Shown: one piece after another, positions 1 through 8,978 of the stretch | Layout: the number at the start of each line of letters is the position of its first letter | Position numbering within the stretch: the stretch's first letter is position 1 | DNA from: Jiulongibacter sediminis | GTDB lineage: Bacteria; Bacteroidota; Bacteroidia; Cytophagales; Spirosomataceae | Assembly: GCF_001306455.1 (NCBI RefSeq) | Contig: NZ_LGTQ01000010.1 | Span: 248,001 to 312,000, forward strand | DNA length: 64,000 nt | Reading direction: 5' to 3' | Position numbers and translations under genes: made by a program | The notes under the pieces: model-generated | The model's database searches: none | Told to the model about the DNA's origin: nothing | What the model saw: the letters and a program-made list of their open reading frames with translations, nothing else

Positions 1-202
1 TTTGCCAATCGGTGACAACTTTACCATGGGTTATGAAGACGCCGTTTTGGCCGCGGGATATATAGGCTGTAAAAACATAGTGGGCTGTCACTATGACACC
101 TTCCCTCCTATTCAGATCGACACTCAAAAGGCTTTGGAAGTCTTTGAAAAAGCCGGTATAAAGCTAACTTTACCGAAGATCACGGAAAGTATAAACCTAT
201 AA
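1..202 (+). CDS. MBL-fold metal-dependent hydrolase (UPF0173-like), 3' end only
   Basis: Only the last 66 or so residues are present; the gene enters from the left edge. The segment has the C-terminal features of UPF0173 metallo-beta-lactamase-fold hydrolases: a [13 protein letters not shown] motif, in which the Asp would be a metal ligand, followed by a [11 protein letters not shown] segment that supplies the last His of the metal site. The substrate of this family is not established. The stop codon directly abuts the ATG of the next gene, which suggests co-transcription. Family assignment is fairly confident; the exact role is not. Confidence 0.75.
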   Translation, partial: LPIGDNFTMGYEDAVLAAGYIGCKNIVGCHYDTFPPIQIDTQKALEVFEKAGIKLTLPKITESINL

Positions 203-1753
203 ATGCGATTTAAGCTCGGCCTGTTTTTTTTATTCTGTGCCAACTCTGTTTTCAGCTTTGAATCTCCTGATTCACTGGGAACCGGATTTGGTAGCTTTAC
301 TTCCATTTCCGGAGGTCCCCAAACGTCAGATATGGTACTGGCTGCGGGCTATGCCTTTCAATATATTGCTGCCACGGGCGAAAGTTACGACCCTGGCAAG
401 ACCTTTAGAGCCAAATTCGATTTTACCGGCTTTGTACCTACCAACTCGGTAAGAGATGGCGTCCTGAGCATCAATCACGAACTCGCTCCGGGAGGGGTTA
501 CCATGATGAATATGGTTTTCAACTCCTCTACCAAACGTTGGGAACGCAGCAATGTCTCTGAAGTAGATTTTACGCCTCAAATAGGTACCATTGCTAACTG
601 TAGCGGTGCCGTAACGCCTTGGAATACGATCATCACCTGTGAGGAAGTCGTGGTTAATACCGATGTAAACTCAGATGGATATACGGATACCGGTTGGGCT
701 ATTGAAATTGATCCTGTAACCAGAGAGATGGTGGATCATCAGAAACTATGGGCTTTGGGAAATTTCAAACATGAAAACGCAGTGGTTCACGGAAACCGAA
801 GAACAGTCTATCAGGGAGCAGATGCACCTGTAGGCTACCTTTTCAGGTTTGTGGCAGACGCTGCCGAAGACTTAAGTGCTGGCAAACTTTACGCCTATAA
901 AGGTTCAAAAGCTGGTACCGGCGAATGGGTTTTGCTACAAAACAGCACGCCAGCCGAGCGAAATTCTGTAAATGATCAATGTAATGCACTGGGAGCCACT
1001 GTTTTTAACGGTATTGAAGATGTGGAAATCAGCCCGATTGACAGCATGATCTATTTTGCCGTAAAAGGTGAAAATACGGTCTATCGTTTCACTGACACAG
1101 ATCCCATTATTGGCACTACCATCCCGATTTTTGAGACTTATGTTGGAGGGACGGGAGTATCCTATAACCTCACCACCTCCTCAGGTACAGTTTCTGAACC
1201 TTGGGGTACAGGCTGTGACAATCTTGCTTTTGATAATGAGGGCAATCTGTTTGTGCTTCAGGACGGCTTCCATTTGGGAAGTACCGACCACAATCACCTC
1301 TGGATGGTGGGTAAAACCCATTCGCAGGCCAACCCTGATGTACGCATTTTTCTAAAATCACCCATTGGCTCTGAACCAACAGGCATCACTTTTACGCAGG
1401 ATTTTAAGTTTATGTTTCTTTCCTTTCAGCATCCTTCATCTTCAAATAGCTCAAGTTATTTGCCGGATGTCAGTGGCCGAAAAACGGATTTCTCAAAAGA
1501 TGTAGCCATAGTTATCGCCCGAAATGAAGAATGGGGAGAAGTGAATTGTGATACACTTTCTCAATCCATTTCAGCCCTAAACGGTGATTATCTTTTTTAT
1601 AATAGCAAAAGTTTGATGGCTGAAGCGGAAATACCTTCTACGCATTATGTAGAATTTCATGCCGGAGAGGGTATTGAGCTTAATCCCGGCTTTCTTTCAA
1701 ATGATGGCTCCACATTTCTGGCCATACCAAATGGCTGTCAAAACCTGAATTAA
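203..1753 (+). CDS. PhoX/DUF839-family secreted phosphatase-like protein
   Basis: A 516-residue protein with an N-terminal signal peptide (about residues 1-18, ending VFSFES). It shows PhoX/DUF839 landmarks in order: INHELAPGG near 90, a TPWNTIITCEE motif near 138, GNFKHENAV near 182, then WGTGCDNLAFD and EPTGITF in the C-terminal half. PhoX enzymes are Ca/Fe-dependent monomeric alkaline phosphatases exported to the periplasm or surface, and these motifs carry acidic metal ligands. A phosphate-scavenging phosphomonoesterase is the natural guess, but many DUF839 proteins are uncharacterised. It starts immediately after the upstream stop and its TAA overlaps the next ATG by one base, so it sits in an operon. 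Confidence 0.75.
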   Translation: MRFKLGLFFLFCANSVFSFESPDSLGTGFGSFTSISGGPQTSDMVLAAGYAFQYIAATGESYDPGKTFRAKFDFTGFVPTNSVRDGVLSINHELAPGGVTMMNMVFNSSTKRWERSNVSEVDFTPQIGTIANCSGAVTPWNTIITCEEVVVNTDVNSDGYTDTGWAIEIDPVTREMVDHQKLWALGNFKHENAVVHGNRRTVYQGADAPVGYLFRFVADAAEDLSAGKLYAYKGSKAGTGEWVLLQNSTPAERNSVNDQCNALGATVFNGIEDVEISPIDSMIYFAVKGENTVYRFTDTDPIIGTTIPIFETYVGGTGVSYNLTTSSGTVSEPWGTGCDNLAFDNEGNLFVLQDGFHLGSTDHNHLWMVGKTHSQANPDVRIFLKSPIGSEPTGITFTQDFKFMFLSFQHPSSSNSSSYLPDVSGRKTDFSKDVAIVIARNEEWGEVNCDTLSQSISALNGDYLFYNSKSLMAEAEIPSTHYVEFHAGEGIELNPGFLSNDGSTFLAIPNGCQNLN

Positions 1754-2280
1754 TGTATCTCTTTAAATCGAAAAGATTAGGTTTCAGAAACTGGACTGAT
1801 AGGGATATCAAGCCAATGACTGAAATCTGTGCAGACCCTGAGGTGATGAGGTTTTTCCCATCTACCATGGATGAGGAGCAAACCGCAGAGATGATTGAGA
1901 AATTTAAAACAATCTTCAAAGAGAAAGGTTATACCTTCTACGCCGTTGAACTGCTGGAGAGCAAAGAGCTTATTGGCTTTATTGGTTTTAGCTATACAGC
2001 TTTTGAAGGTGAATTTAAACCTATGGTAGAAATTGGCTGGCGGCTGGCCAAAGCCTGCTGGAACAAAGGTTTAGCCACAGAAGGAGCTCAAAGATGTCTG
2101 GATTATGCCAGAGAAAATCTTGATTTTGAAACGGTCTTTAGTTTTACGGCTGTTTTAAATAAACCATCTGAAAGGGTCATGCAAAAAATTGGTATGACCT
2201 TCCAAAAAGAGTTTGACCATCCCCGGGTAGAAGATGGTCATAAACTCAAACCGCATGTATTGTATAAATTGAACCTGTAA
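1753..2280 (+). CDS. GNAT-family N-acetyltransferase (RimJ/RimL-like)
   Basis: A 175-residue cytosolic protein with the layout of RimJ/RimL-type acetyltransferases: an N-terminal strand beginning LFKSKRLGFRNWTDRD, a central strand with IGWRLAKACWNKGLATEGAQ that forms the acetyl-CoA pyrophosphate loop, and a C-terminal NKPSERVMQKIGM segment. Typical substrates are ribosomal protein N-termini or small amines; the substrate here cannot be read from sequence. The ATG overlaps the preceding TAA by one base (TAATG), implying translational coupling to the PhoX-like gene. It converges tail to tail with the minus-strand lipoprotein gene with no intergenic base. Confidence 0.85.
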   Translation: MYLFKSKRLGFRNWTDRDIKPMTEICADPEVMRFFPSTMDEEQTAEMIEKFKTIFKEKGYTFYAVELLESKELIGFIGFSYTAFEGEFKPMVEIGWRLAKACWNKGLATEGAQRCLDYARENLDFETVFSFTAVLNKPSERVMQKIGMTFQKEFDHPRVEDGHKLKPHVLYKLNL

Positions 2281-2766
2281 CTATTCTATTTTCCGGAAAA
2301 GGTAACCCGGTGCATCAAAGGCTATCCCCTGATCAATCATGAGTTCAGACTCACAAATTCGAAGTGTTCCTTTCACGATATTATACTCGTCAAAGTTATC
2401 CGGAAGTTGGTCTGTAATCACCTGCAAAGAAGTGTAGCCGTTTGATTCGTTCTCAATTACACTGTAGGCATCAGTAAATACGTTTTCACCATCTTTCTCA
2501 ACGAAAACACCCCCATCGCTCTTAAATTCCACCTGAATATTGGGCACTTCCACATCAGGCATCATGGCAATAATTCCGGTCAACTGCCATTTACCAACAA
2601 TCCAATTTTGAGCATCAGCCAAGTCTGCCGGATTATCAGCCTGCTCATTAATACAAGTGAAGTCGTCCAATGTTTCGGCTTTATCCGTTTCATTAATCGG
2701 TTGCGAATCTGTTTTTTCACAGGACATAAAGGCAACCAACATCACTCCTAACAATAATTTTTTCAT
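2281..2766 (-). CDS. Small lipoprotein, lipocalin-like
   Basis: The chosen start (ATG at 2766) gives a 161-residue protein beginning MKKLLLGVMLVAFMSC, a clear signal peptide with a lipobox Cys; an in-frame ATG ten codons upstream would add a charged extension before it. Mature residues include NWIVGKWQLTGI, the opening strand typical of the lipocalin-like lipoproteins common in Bacteroidota, followed by alternating strands. It is probably anchored in the outer or inner membrane. No catalytic motif is visible, so the function is unknown. An AAGAGAATT stretch precedes the start. Confidence 0.6.
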   Translation of the reverse strand: MKKLLLGVMLVAFMSCEKTDSQPINETDKAETLDDFTCINEQADNPADLADAQNWIVGKWQLTGIIAMMPDVEVPNIQVEFKSDGGVFVEKDGENVFTDAYSVIENESNGYTSLQVITDQLPDNFDEYNIVKGTLRICESELMIDQGIAFDAPGYLFRKIE

Positions 2767-2865
2767 AATTCTCTTTGTGTTTTTTTGTTTTGTCATCCCC
2801 TAAATGAACGTATGCCAACAGAAGTTGTATAATTCTTCATAAAAAAATTGAAATTGATTTTACGG

Positions 2866-2899
2866 CAAAAAAATGCCCGAAGTTTCGACAACCCCGGGC
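2866..2899 (-). terminator. Rho-independent terminator after the DUF4097 gene
   Basis: Read on the minus strand, a GCCCG arm and a CGGGC arm enclose a loop of about 15 bases and are followed directly by A and seven T. It lies 26 bases beyond the stop of the minus-strand DUF4097 gene, where termination is expected. The stem is short but G/C rich. Confidence 0.6.
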
Positions 2900-2924
2900 G
2901 ATGAATTCCTTTAAGAATCAACTT

Positions 2925-3938
2925 TTATCTAATGTTTACAGAACCTGAACTTGTGGAAATACTAACTTCGGCTCCTCCACCATTGATGGTTCCTACAATA
3001 CGGTCTTTGTCTTTTCTACCGTCAAAATTGCGATAATTATTCATCGTCACCCGATTTCCCTTGATATCCAGATCCATTCCTTTGTCAAAAGGCAAGTCCA
3101 CATCAATTCCTCCCCCGCTGCTATGAAGTACCAGATATTCACCCACTTCACGGATATCAGCGTTAATGCTTCCACCACTGGTGCTGGCCTTCACGCTTCC
3201 TGAAATATCGGCCAGTCGTATAGACCCACCTGAAGTACCCGTTTTGAGTTCACCTTCCAAACCTTCAACCAGAATGCTCCCCCCGCTGGTGGTTGCACTG
3301 ATCATACCGTACATATCATAAAGCTTGATACCACCTCCGCTGGTGGATAGTTTCACCTGGCCCGCCACATTCTCAGCCATGATGCCACCTCCACTGGTCG
3401 CCAGATCAATAATATCTTCACTGTCTTTGATTTTGATTCCTCCACCTGAGGTTCTTCCTTTTACATTTCCTCTAAGTTCCACTAGTTCCAGACCACCTCC
3501 ACTCGTGGCAAAACGAAGGTTCCCCTCCAGGTTTTTCATTCTGATACCTCCGCCACTGGTTAAAAGATCAGTGTCTAACTGCTCAGGAGCATAAACTTTG
3601 AATGATATACTCAAACCGTTTTTCCAGTTATTCTTTCGATTATTTTGAGCCATGCATACCAAAGTTTGACCTTCGCGATTTATCTCCAGCGTATAATCCT
3701 TCAGATGATCTTCAATCTCACTTTGAGAAAGCTCCTTCCCGTTATTGGATTTGATAAACACCTGAACCACTGTTTCCGAATCATTGGTACCGTAGACGGT
3801 AATTCCGCCACCTGAGGTTTTAACATCCAATTCGCGAATCTGAGAAGAATTGAAGCTTTTTGTCAGGAAAGGTTTATCCTGAGCATCAACAGCAAAACAA
3901 ATAAGGCTGAGCAGAAAAAAGGGAAATAGCTTTTTCAT
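2925..3938 (-). CDS. Secreted DUF4097-like protein with SGGG strand repeats
   Basis: The ATG at 3938 gives 337 residues starting MKKLFPFFLLSLICFAVDAQ, a signal peptide. A longer reading from 4085 would overlap the next gene and put about 50 odd residues before the signal. The body holds about a dozen copies of a T-S-G-G-G/S-I turn spaced roughly 16-20 residues apart, each followed by a short strand, as expected for a right-handed parallel beta structure of the DUF4097/DUF2807 adhesin-like type. Bacteroidota carry many such proteins, often beside anti-sigma or regulatory genes, with unknown function. A terminator follows at 2866-2899. The fold call is confident; the role is unknown. Confidence 0.7.
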   Translation of the reverse strand: MKKLFPFFLLSLICFAVDAQDKPFLTKSFNSSQIRELDVKTSGGGITVYGTNDSETVVQVFIKSNNGKELSQSEIEDHLKDYTLEINREGQTLVCMAQNNRKNNWKNGLSISFKVYAPEQLDTDLLTSGGGIRMKNLEGNLRFATSGGGLELVELRGNVKGRTSGGGIKIKDSEDIIDLATSGGGIMAENVAGQVKLSTSGGGIKLYDMYGMISATTSGGSILVEGLEGELKTGTSGGSIRLADISGSVKASTSGGSINADIREVGEYLVLHSSGGGIDVDLPFDKGMDLDIKGNRVTMNNYRNFDGRKDKDRIVGTINGGGAEVSISTSSGSVNIR

Positions 3939-4041
3939 AATCGTGTTAAGGTTTAATGAGTAAGTAATAGTTTGACTAACAACGTCAGACCAACAGATGT
4001 TATTCTGTTTGAAAGGGTTGCATCGCAATAAAATTCCGGAC

Positions 4042-4467
4042 TCAGGCCCTTTCAGAGAATGGAACAATGTCACCTTTCTCCACATACCCTTTCAGGCCGT
4101 TGAGCAACATTGCCCAGCAAAAAGATGAGTATTTCATGTGCTCATTCGCCTCCGGCCAATCTTTATGAAAAAATGAGAGATAAGTTCCGTCCTTATGTTC
4201 TCTTAACTCAAAACCAAACGTTGTAGGATCCCAGTCGGGGTCAGATTTAGTCATTTTAAAATGAATGACCTTTTGCGGTTCTATCTTTGAAACTTTGGCA
4301 TACCAATTATAAGGTTCCTCAAAAACGAAGTTAAACTCCTCACCCAAAGCCGGACTGCCTGAACACTTCAGTGGCCACCAGTTTTCAAATAACTCAGGCT
4401 CTGAAACCGCTTTGAAAACCTTTTCAGGTTTCGCATTGATGATGAAATTATGATAGATGGCGTTCAT
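4042..4467 (-). CDS. SRPBCC (START/AHSA1-like) domain protein
   Basis: A 141-residue cytosolic protein. It opens with IINAKPEKVFKAVSEPELFENWWP, the first strand and helices of the Bet v1-like SRPBCC fold, and continues with alternating strands (FNFVFEEPYNWYAKVSKIEP, VIHFKMT, FGFELREH) and a long C-terminal helix. AHSA1-like proteins bind hydrophobic ligands or act as co-chaperones; no ligand can be inferred. A minus-strand promoter-like box lies upstream at 4488-4495. Its stop codon lies 103 bases upstream of the DUF4097 start, so the two may be co-transcribed. Confidence 0.75.
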   Translation of the reverse strand: MNAIYHNFIINAKPEKVFKAVSEPELFENWWPLKCSGSPALGEEFNFVFEEPYNWYAKVSKIEPQKVIHFKMTKSDPDWDPTTFGFELREHKDGTYLSFFHKDWPEANEHMKYSSFCWAMLLNGLKGYVEKGDIVPFSERA

Positions 4468-4487
4468 CTTTTGTCATTGTTTATACT

Positions 4488-4495
4488 CAAAAATA
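4488..4495 (-). promoter_or_regulatory. Bacteroidota -7 box candidate upstream of the SRPBCC gene
   Basis: On the minus strand the sequence reads TATTTTTG, an exact fit to the Bacteroidota primary-sigma -7 consensus TAnnTTTG, about 20 bases before the ATG at 4467. No clear TTTG -33 element was found at the right spacing, so support is moderate. Confidence 0.4.
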
Positions 4496-4622
4496 AGCTT
4501 TCCAAATCATTTTCCTCGAAATCCATGGCTTTAACGGATTGATAATGATCCATTTAGTCTATCAGGTATTGGGTCAGCAAATGAAATTGACTATTTTTAA
4601 GGATAAGCCATTGATTAAACTT

Positions 4623-5315
4623 ATGAAAAGGTTCTCTTTATTCCTGCTAATCGTTATCGCCAGTACCAATTATTCTTTTGCTCAGGATACTATTATTCTG
4701 AAATCAAAAAAGCGTATTGAAGGAAAAGTCGTTGAAGTGGGCACTTCTGAAGTGACTTACAAAAAAGCTGAGAACCTGACAGGCCCAAACTACAGGTTAC
4801 CAAAAGCAGACATTTTCCTCATCATTTATGAAAACGGAACTGAAGACTCTTTTGAGGATGAAGTCAATAAAGAGGCGAAAAGCACTCCTGTGGCACCAAA
4901 TGATTACTCCGATATGCTTGTTCCGACAAACACATATAAGCTCAGTATAGAAGATAAGGGAAAGCTTCGGAAAAACGATATCAGCATTTATAATGATTAC
5001 ACGGCTGCACGAACCACAAAAACCATATTTGCAGGCATTGGTCTGGTGTCATCGGCCGTAGTTATTTACAGCGTTGTGCGTGGTCTTGCCAATTTTGATG
5101 AAAATGACACCTCCGCTCAGCCCCTGGTCTCCAGAGAAGTGTTAATTGTTGGTGGTGTAGGTATACTCGCTGGTCTTCTGGAACGCGGACCTAAAAAAAG
5201 AATTAAGTCATCACTGCTTCGTCATAATGAGAGTGTAAAACAAAAGATGGAGTCCACGTCTCAACTGAAATTTGGAAGTACACCTTCAGGAATCGGACTC
5301 TCTTTTAATTTTTAA
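4623..5315 (+). CDS. Exported protein of unknown function with two C-terminal membrane helices
   Basis: The ATG at 4623 is chosen because it begins a signal peptide (MKRFSLFLLIVIASTNYSFAQ); an earlier ATG at 4539 would add 28 unrelated residues. The 230-residue product then has a small beta domain of a kind frequent in Bacteroidota (KRIEGKVVEVGTSEVTYKKA, then LPKADIFLIIYENG), a linker, and two hydrophobic stretches (around TIFAGIGLVSSAVVIYSVV and LIVGGVGILAGLLE) that should anchor it in the inner membrane. No enzymatic motif is visible. A terminator-like hairpin follows. Confidence 0.6.
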   Translation: MKRFSLFLLIVIASTNYSFAQDTIILKSKKRIEGKVVEVGTSEVTYKKAENLTGPNYRLPKADIFLIIYENGTEDSFEDEVNKEAKSTPVAPNDYSDMLVPTNTYKLSIEDKGKLRKNDISIYNDYTAARTTKTIFAGIGLVSSAVVIYSVVRGLANFDENDTSAQPLVSREVLIVGGVGILAGLLERGPKKRIKSSLLRHNESVKQKMESTSQLKFGSTPSGIGLSFNF

Positions 5316-5354
5316 TTCACGTCCTTTTTGATTGAAACTTTGACTTTCTAAAAT

Positions 5355-5382
5355 CCCTCTTTGCTATTTGAGAGGGTATTTT
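5355..5382 (+). terminator. Terminator-like hairpin
   Basis: CCCTCT and AGAGGG form a six-base-pair stem around a 10-base loop, followed by TATTTTC. It lies 40 bases after the preceding gene and before the start of the 5.6-15.6 kb operon, so it probably insulates the two. Confidence 0.5.
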
Positions 5383-5598
5383 CATACGGTGTTTAAAGCG
5401 ATACCTCAACCTTAAATTCCAAAAAATCAACAACTCAAAATCACTAAAGATGTAAGTACAAAGTGGTGAACTCGCCTTGTCAACTGAAGAATTTTATTTA
5501 CCAACGGCTAAAATTCGATTAAACATCTCGCATATGGTCTGGCTTATCGTTAAATTGTAGGAGTATTTACCCTAATTACACCGATAAACCCCTACACC

Positions 5599-6858
5599 AT
5601 GAACCTGAAATGGATAATTCTTGGAGTTCTCTCCATAGTTCTGATTTCATATGCAATATGGTATTACAGACTCCGAAACAAGACACAAAAAAAAGCCCGG
5701 CGGGAAAAAAGTAAAAAAGTAAATAAGTGGGATCAGGATTTCCTGCAATCAAAAAGACATACCGCCGACCCGAAGGTTGATAAAATGGTGGAAGCCATTA
5801 TGCAAAAGCATAAAGAAAAGGAGGTGAACCACATTTTTAAGGCGATTGTGAACAACAGTGATGAACTTCCGGAGGATACCCATCCTGATATCAAACAGTT
5901 TTTCGAAGAAACGGCCAAATTACCCGAATGGGCAGACCCTGATTTGATTAAATTGGGACAACTGATTTACCTTCGGCATGGCCTGCCTATTGCAATGCTT
6001 CTTTTTTACAAATCCTTACCAGAATGCTATACCGGAGCCAGAGGTGCAGAGGTATTGATTCATTCAAACCGTCTGAATCAGCGTTTCGGAAGTCAGGATG
6101 CCATGGCACGTAGACTCGCTGAAACCGGCCTTTTTATCTATCATGCCATGATGCCGGGAGGTATGGAGCCCGAAGGTAAAGGAATTAGGGCTGCACAAAA
6201 AGTACGTTTAATCCATGCCGTCATTCGGTATTTTATCAAAAAACATGGTTGGGATGTAGAGAAAAACGGATTACCCATTAATCAGGAAGATATGGCCGGC
6301 ACGCTCATGTCATTTTCAGCCTTAGTGCTTGAAGGTCTGGATATTCTTGGAATCGACTTTGATGAAACCGAACGTGAGGCTTACATTCACTGCTGGCGTG
6401 TTATCGGTCATATTATGGGAGTTGAGGAAGATCTCATTCCTGTCAATTCAGAGGACTCACTGGCTCTTGGCCATGCGATTATTGATCACCAAAAAGCCTC
6501 GAGTGTGGCAGGCCATAAACTGGCTCAGGCCCTATTGACTTTTTGCAATAATAAAGCCCCTTTCTTTATCCATAAAGATTTCCATATCAATATGTTAAAT
6601 ATTCTGATGGGAAGAGAGCTGGCCACCATGCTCGGTTTACCGGAAGTGGATAAATGGCAGGCAAAAGCCTTTTATAAATCTGTGAGGGCTTACTCTAAAG
6701 TCAGGGAATTCTTTGATCACATCATCATTTTTGATCTGCCTATTCAGTTAGTTGACCGCCTCCTTCTGAAATTATCTATCTCTTATCTGAGCCATAATCG
6801 TGTAATTAATTTCTACATGCCACCATCCCTGACTGCGGACTGGGATACAAATCAATAA
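5599..6858 (+). CDS. MpaB/DUF2236-family membrane-anchored oxygenase
   Basis: A 419-residue protein with one N-terminal membrane helix (about residues 4-23) and a basic stretch, then an all-helical domain of the DUF2236/oxygenase_MpaB family. Diagnostic segments are RRLAETGLF (171-179), VRLIHAVIRYFI (202-213, with His206 a candidate haem ligand) and HCWRVIGHIMGVEEDLIP (264-281). Known relatives are haem enzymes that cleave isoprenoid chains: latex-clearing protein on polyisoprene and fungal MpaB on the farnesyl chain of a mycophenolic acid precursor. This is the first gene of a seven-gene operon, three bases from the terpene-cyclase-like gene, which suggests that both act on one membrane isoprenoid. 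Substrate is inference. Confidence 0.75.
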   Translation: MNLKWIILGVLSIVLISYAIWYYRLRNKTQKKARREKSKKVNKWDQDFLQSKRHTADPKVDKMVEAIMQKHKEKEVNHIFKAIVNNSDELPEDTHPDIKQFFEETAKLPEWADPDLIKLGQLIYLRHGLPIAMLLFYKSLPECYTGARGAEVLIHSNRLNQRFGSQDAMARRLAETGLFIYHAMMPGGMEPEGKGIRAAQKVRLIHAVIRYFIKKHGWDVEKNGLPINQEDMAGTLMSFSALVLEGLDILGIDFDETEREAYIHCWRVIGHIMGVEEDLIPVNSEDSLALGHAIIDHQKASSVAGHKLAQALLTFCNNKAPFFIHKDFHINMLNILMGRELATMLGLPEVDKWQAKAFYKSVRAYSKVREFFDHIIIFDLPIQLVDRLLLKLSISYLSHNRVINFYMPPSLTADWDTNQ

Positions 6859-6861
6859 GCT

Positions 6862-7545
6862 ATGAATCAGCCATTAATCAATTTTGAGCTATACCCTGTT
6901 AGTGGTCTCCTTTTCAACGGCATTGGCTGCCTTTTCTGGGTAGTTGCCTATGTGGTTTTAGTATGGGAGATTCGTAAAAAGAAGTTTGTGGAAATGCCCG
7001 CATACGTGGCCGGTGCCAATATTGGCTGGGAGTTTGTGTGGAGCTTTATTTACCACCCGGATACTGGTCTTTTGTATGCTCTTAGCTATATAGCAGCGTT
7101 TTTCCTGGATTGCTACATTTTCTGGGCCACTCTGAAATACGGCACGAAACAACCAATGAATGAAGACGCCAAAAAACACTTTGTGCTCTTCTGTCTGATC
7201 AATTTCGGTTTCTGGATTCTCTTCACCTATTTCCATCGAACTGAGGGTTACGATACTACCATTGGTGCAAATTCCGGATACATCATCAATGTCATTCTTT
7301 CCCTTCAGTGTTTGTTTTTATTGTTTCAGACCAAAGACACTTCAAAGTTTTCGCTTTTGCTGGCCTGGAGTCGTATGCTGGGTACCGGACTAATTTCGGT
7401 TTCCATGTTTATTTTTTATGCTGACAATCATTTCGTGCAATTACTCGGAGTGGCGTGTTTTATTCTCGATTGTACATTCATATATGTTCTCAAGAAAAGA
7501 CATGGCACCTGGCTGGGATTAAAAAAATCACCTGCTCATGCTTAA
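6862..7545 (+). CDS. Seven-helix membrane protein resembling PaxB/Pyr4-type terpene cyclases
   Basis: 227 residues with seven predicted membrane helices. The second helix carries NIGWEFVWSFIY (Glu57) and the last carries ACFILDCTFIYVL (Asp203). Fungal integral-membrane meroterpenoid cyclases (Pyr4, PaxB, Trt1) share the seven-helix plan, the WEFV-type motif in helix 2 and an essential acidic pair, one Glu early and one Asp in the last helix, at similar spacing. By analogy it would protonate and cyclise an epoxidised prenyl chain. The downstream kinase gene overlaps its 3' end by eight bases and the MpaB-like oxygenase lies three bases upstream. The identification is by eye and could be wrong; a generic seven-helix sensor is the alternative. 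Confidence 0.55.
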   Translation: MNQPLINFELYPVSGLLFNGIGCLFWVVAYVVLVWEIRKKKFVEMPAYVAGANIGWEFVWSFIYHPDTGLLYALSYIAAFFLDCYIFWATLKYGTKQPMNEDAKKHFVLFCLINFGFWILFTYFHRTEGYDTTIGANSGYIINVILSLQCLFLLFQTKDTSKFSLLLAWSRMLGTGLISVSMFIFYADNHFVQLLGVACFILDCTFIYVLKKRHGTWLGLKKSPAHA

Positions 7546-8953
7546 AAGAATCACTGACTATTTTTTACCGCAGAAAGTTCTTGGTCAACCTGAGAGTTTG
7601 AGTCAAAACAGGATATTTATTAATGTTTTGCTCATTACTGCTCTAACCGATTTTCTGGGAGCCAATAATGCCTTAGGAGTTGACTTAATTGAAGTAGGAT
7701 GGCTTTTAATTGCAAACATGGTCATATGCCTAATCACCCTTTTTTTATATAAAGCAGGGCTGATTTCAATAGAGACCGGTACACATATACATATTGCCCA
7801 GCATGCAGTAAGTTTTGCATTTCAGGGATGGTTTCAGGGCGGTTTGTCCTCTCCGGCCGTTGCAGCCTTTTTCTTACTTCCCGCAGTAGCGATGCTTACC
7901 GCAGGAAAGAAAACAGCGACCATCTGGTTTTTCATCTGCTCTTTTATCATCATCGGATATTACGTCTACGAACAAAACAATCCTTCGCCAATTCCATATT
8001 ACAGTATCGAGCAGCGGGGTCAGTTCTTCTTATCCGCTGTGTTAGGTACCTATATCACCATCTTTGTCATTTTATTGGTCTACCAAAATGGCAAAAACAA
8101 AGCTCTCAATGAACTTCATAAAAAACATAATGACCTCATCAGTACTCAGGCCCGACTCATACAAACAGAGAAACTGGCGTCACTAGGCGAAATGACAGCG
8201 GGTATTGCCCATGAAATTCAAAATCCACTAAACTTTGTCAATAACTTTTCGGAGGTAAATGAAGAGTTAATTGAAGAGCTATTGGAAGAAAGAAACAAAA
8301 AGAGAGGTGAAAGGGATGAGGGACTTGAAGCTGAGTTAATTTCAGATTTAAAAAACAACCTAAAAAAAATAAATCACCACGGTCAGCGTGCCAGCAGCAT
8401 CGTAAAAGGCATGCTGGAGCACTCCAGACCCGGCTCAAGCAAAAAAGAGCTGACCAATATCAATGCTTTAGCTGATGAATATTTGCGACTGGCCTATCAT
8501 GGTTTTAGAGCAAAGGACAAGTCATTTAATGCTGAAATGATCACTGACTTTGACCCGAATCTTCCAAAAATTGAAGTCGTCCCTCAAGACATTGGAAGAG
8601 TACTTTTGAATCTGATCAATAATGCGTTTCAGGCCGTTCAGGAAGAAGGAACAAGGAGAACGGAACAGGGAGATTTAGCATATAAACCACTAGTTTCAAT
8701 CCGAACCGAGACCACTGCCCAAAGCTCTTTGCTCATAGCAGTAACAGACAACGGCCCTGGTATACCTGAAGAAATCAAAGACAAAATCTTTCAGCCCTTC
8801 TTTACCACAAAACCTACCGGGCAGGGGACAGGATTGGGACTGAGTTTGGCGTATGATATTATAAAAACTCAAGGGGGATTACTAGAGGCTGCTTCTTCTC
8901 CCGATGGAGGAGCCATGTTTACAATTAAATTGCCTCTAGTCCAAAAGAATTGA
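7538..8953 (+). CDS. Membrane sensor histidine kinase
   Basis: 471 residues. The N-terminal 185 residues hold about six hydrophobic helices without a large extracellular loop, then a short coiled coil leads into the dimerisation domain with the H-box GIAHEIQNPLNFVNNF (phosphoacceptor His225) and a HATPase domain with N-box LINNAFQAV and the G-boxes DNGPGIP and GQGTGLGLSLAYDI. It is a complete hybrid-free kinase. It overlaps the cyclase-like gene by eight bases, so the two are translationally coupled. Its transmitter is nearly identical to that of the next gene, pointing to recent duplication or gene conversion. Confidence 0.9.
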   Translation: MLKRITDYFLPQKVLGQPESLSQNRIFINVLLITALTDFLGANNALGVDLIEVGWLLIANMVICLITLFLYKAGLISIETGTHIHIAQHAVSFAFQGWFQGGLSSPAVAAFFLLPAVAMLTAGKKTATIWFFICSFIIIGYYVYEQNNPSPIPYYSIEQRGQFFLSAVLGTYITIFVILLVYQNGKNKALNELHKKHNDLISTQARLIQTEKLASLGEMTAGIAHEIQNPLNFVNNFSEVNEELIEELLEERNKKRGERDEGLEAELISDLKNNLKKINHHGQRASSIVKGMLEHSRPGSSKKELTNINALADEYLRLAYHGFRAKDKSFNAEMITDFDPNLPKIEVVPQDIGRVLLNLINNAFQAVQEEGTRRTEQGDLAYKPLVSIRTETTAQSSLLIAVTDNGPGIPEEIKDKIFQPFFTTKPTGQGTGLGLSLAYDIIKTQGGLLEAASSPDGGAMFTIKLPLVQKN

Positions 8954-8978
8954 CACTGATCTAGTGAAAACGTAATCC

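Noticed and set aside
3325-3594. Repeating pattern opposite the DUF4097 gene that might suggest direct repeats or CRISPR
   Set aside because: The period comes from the TSGGG protein repeats; units are degenerate and coding, with no spacer structure.
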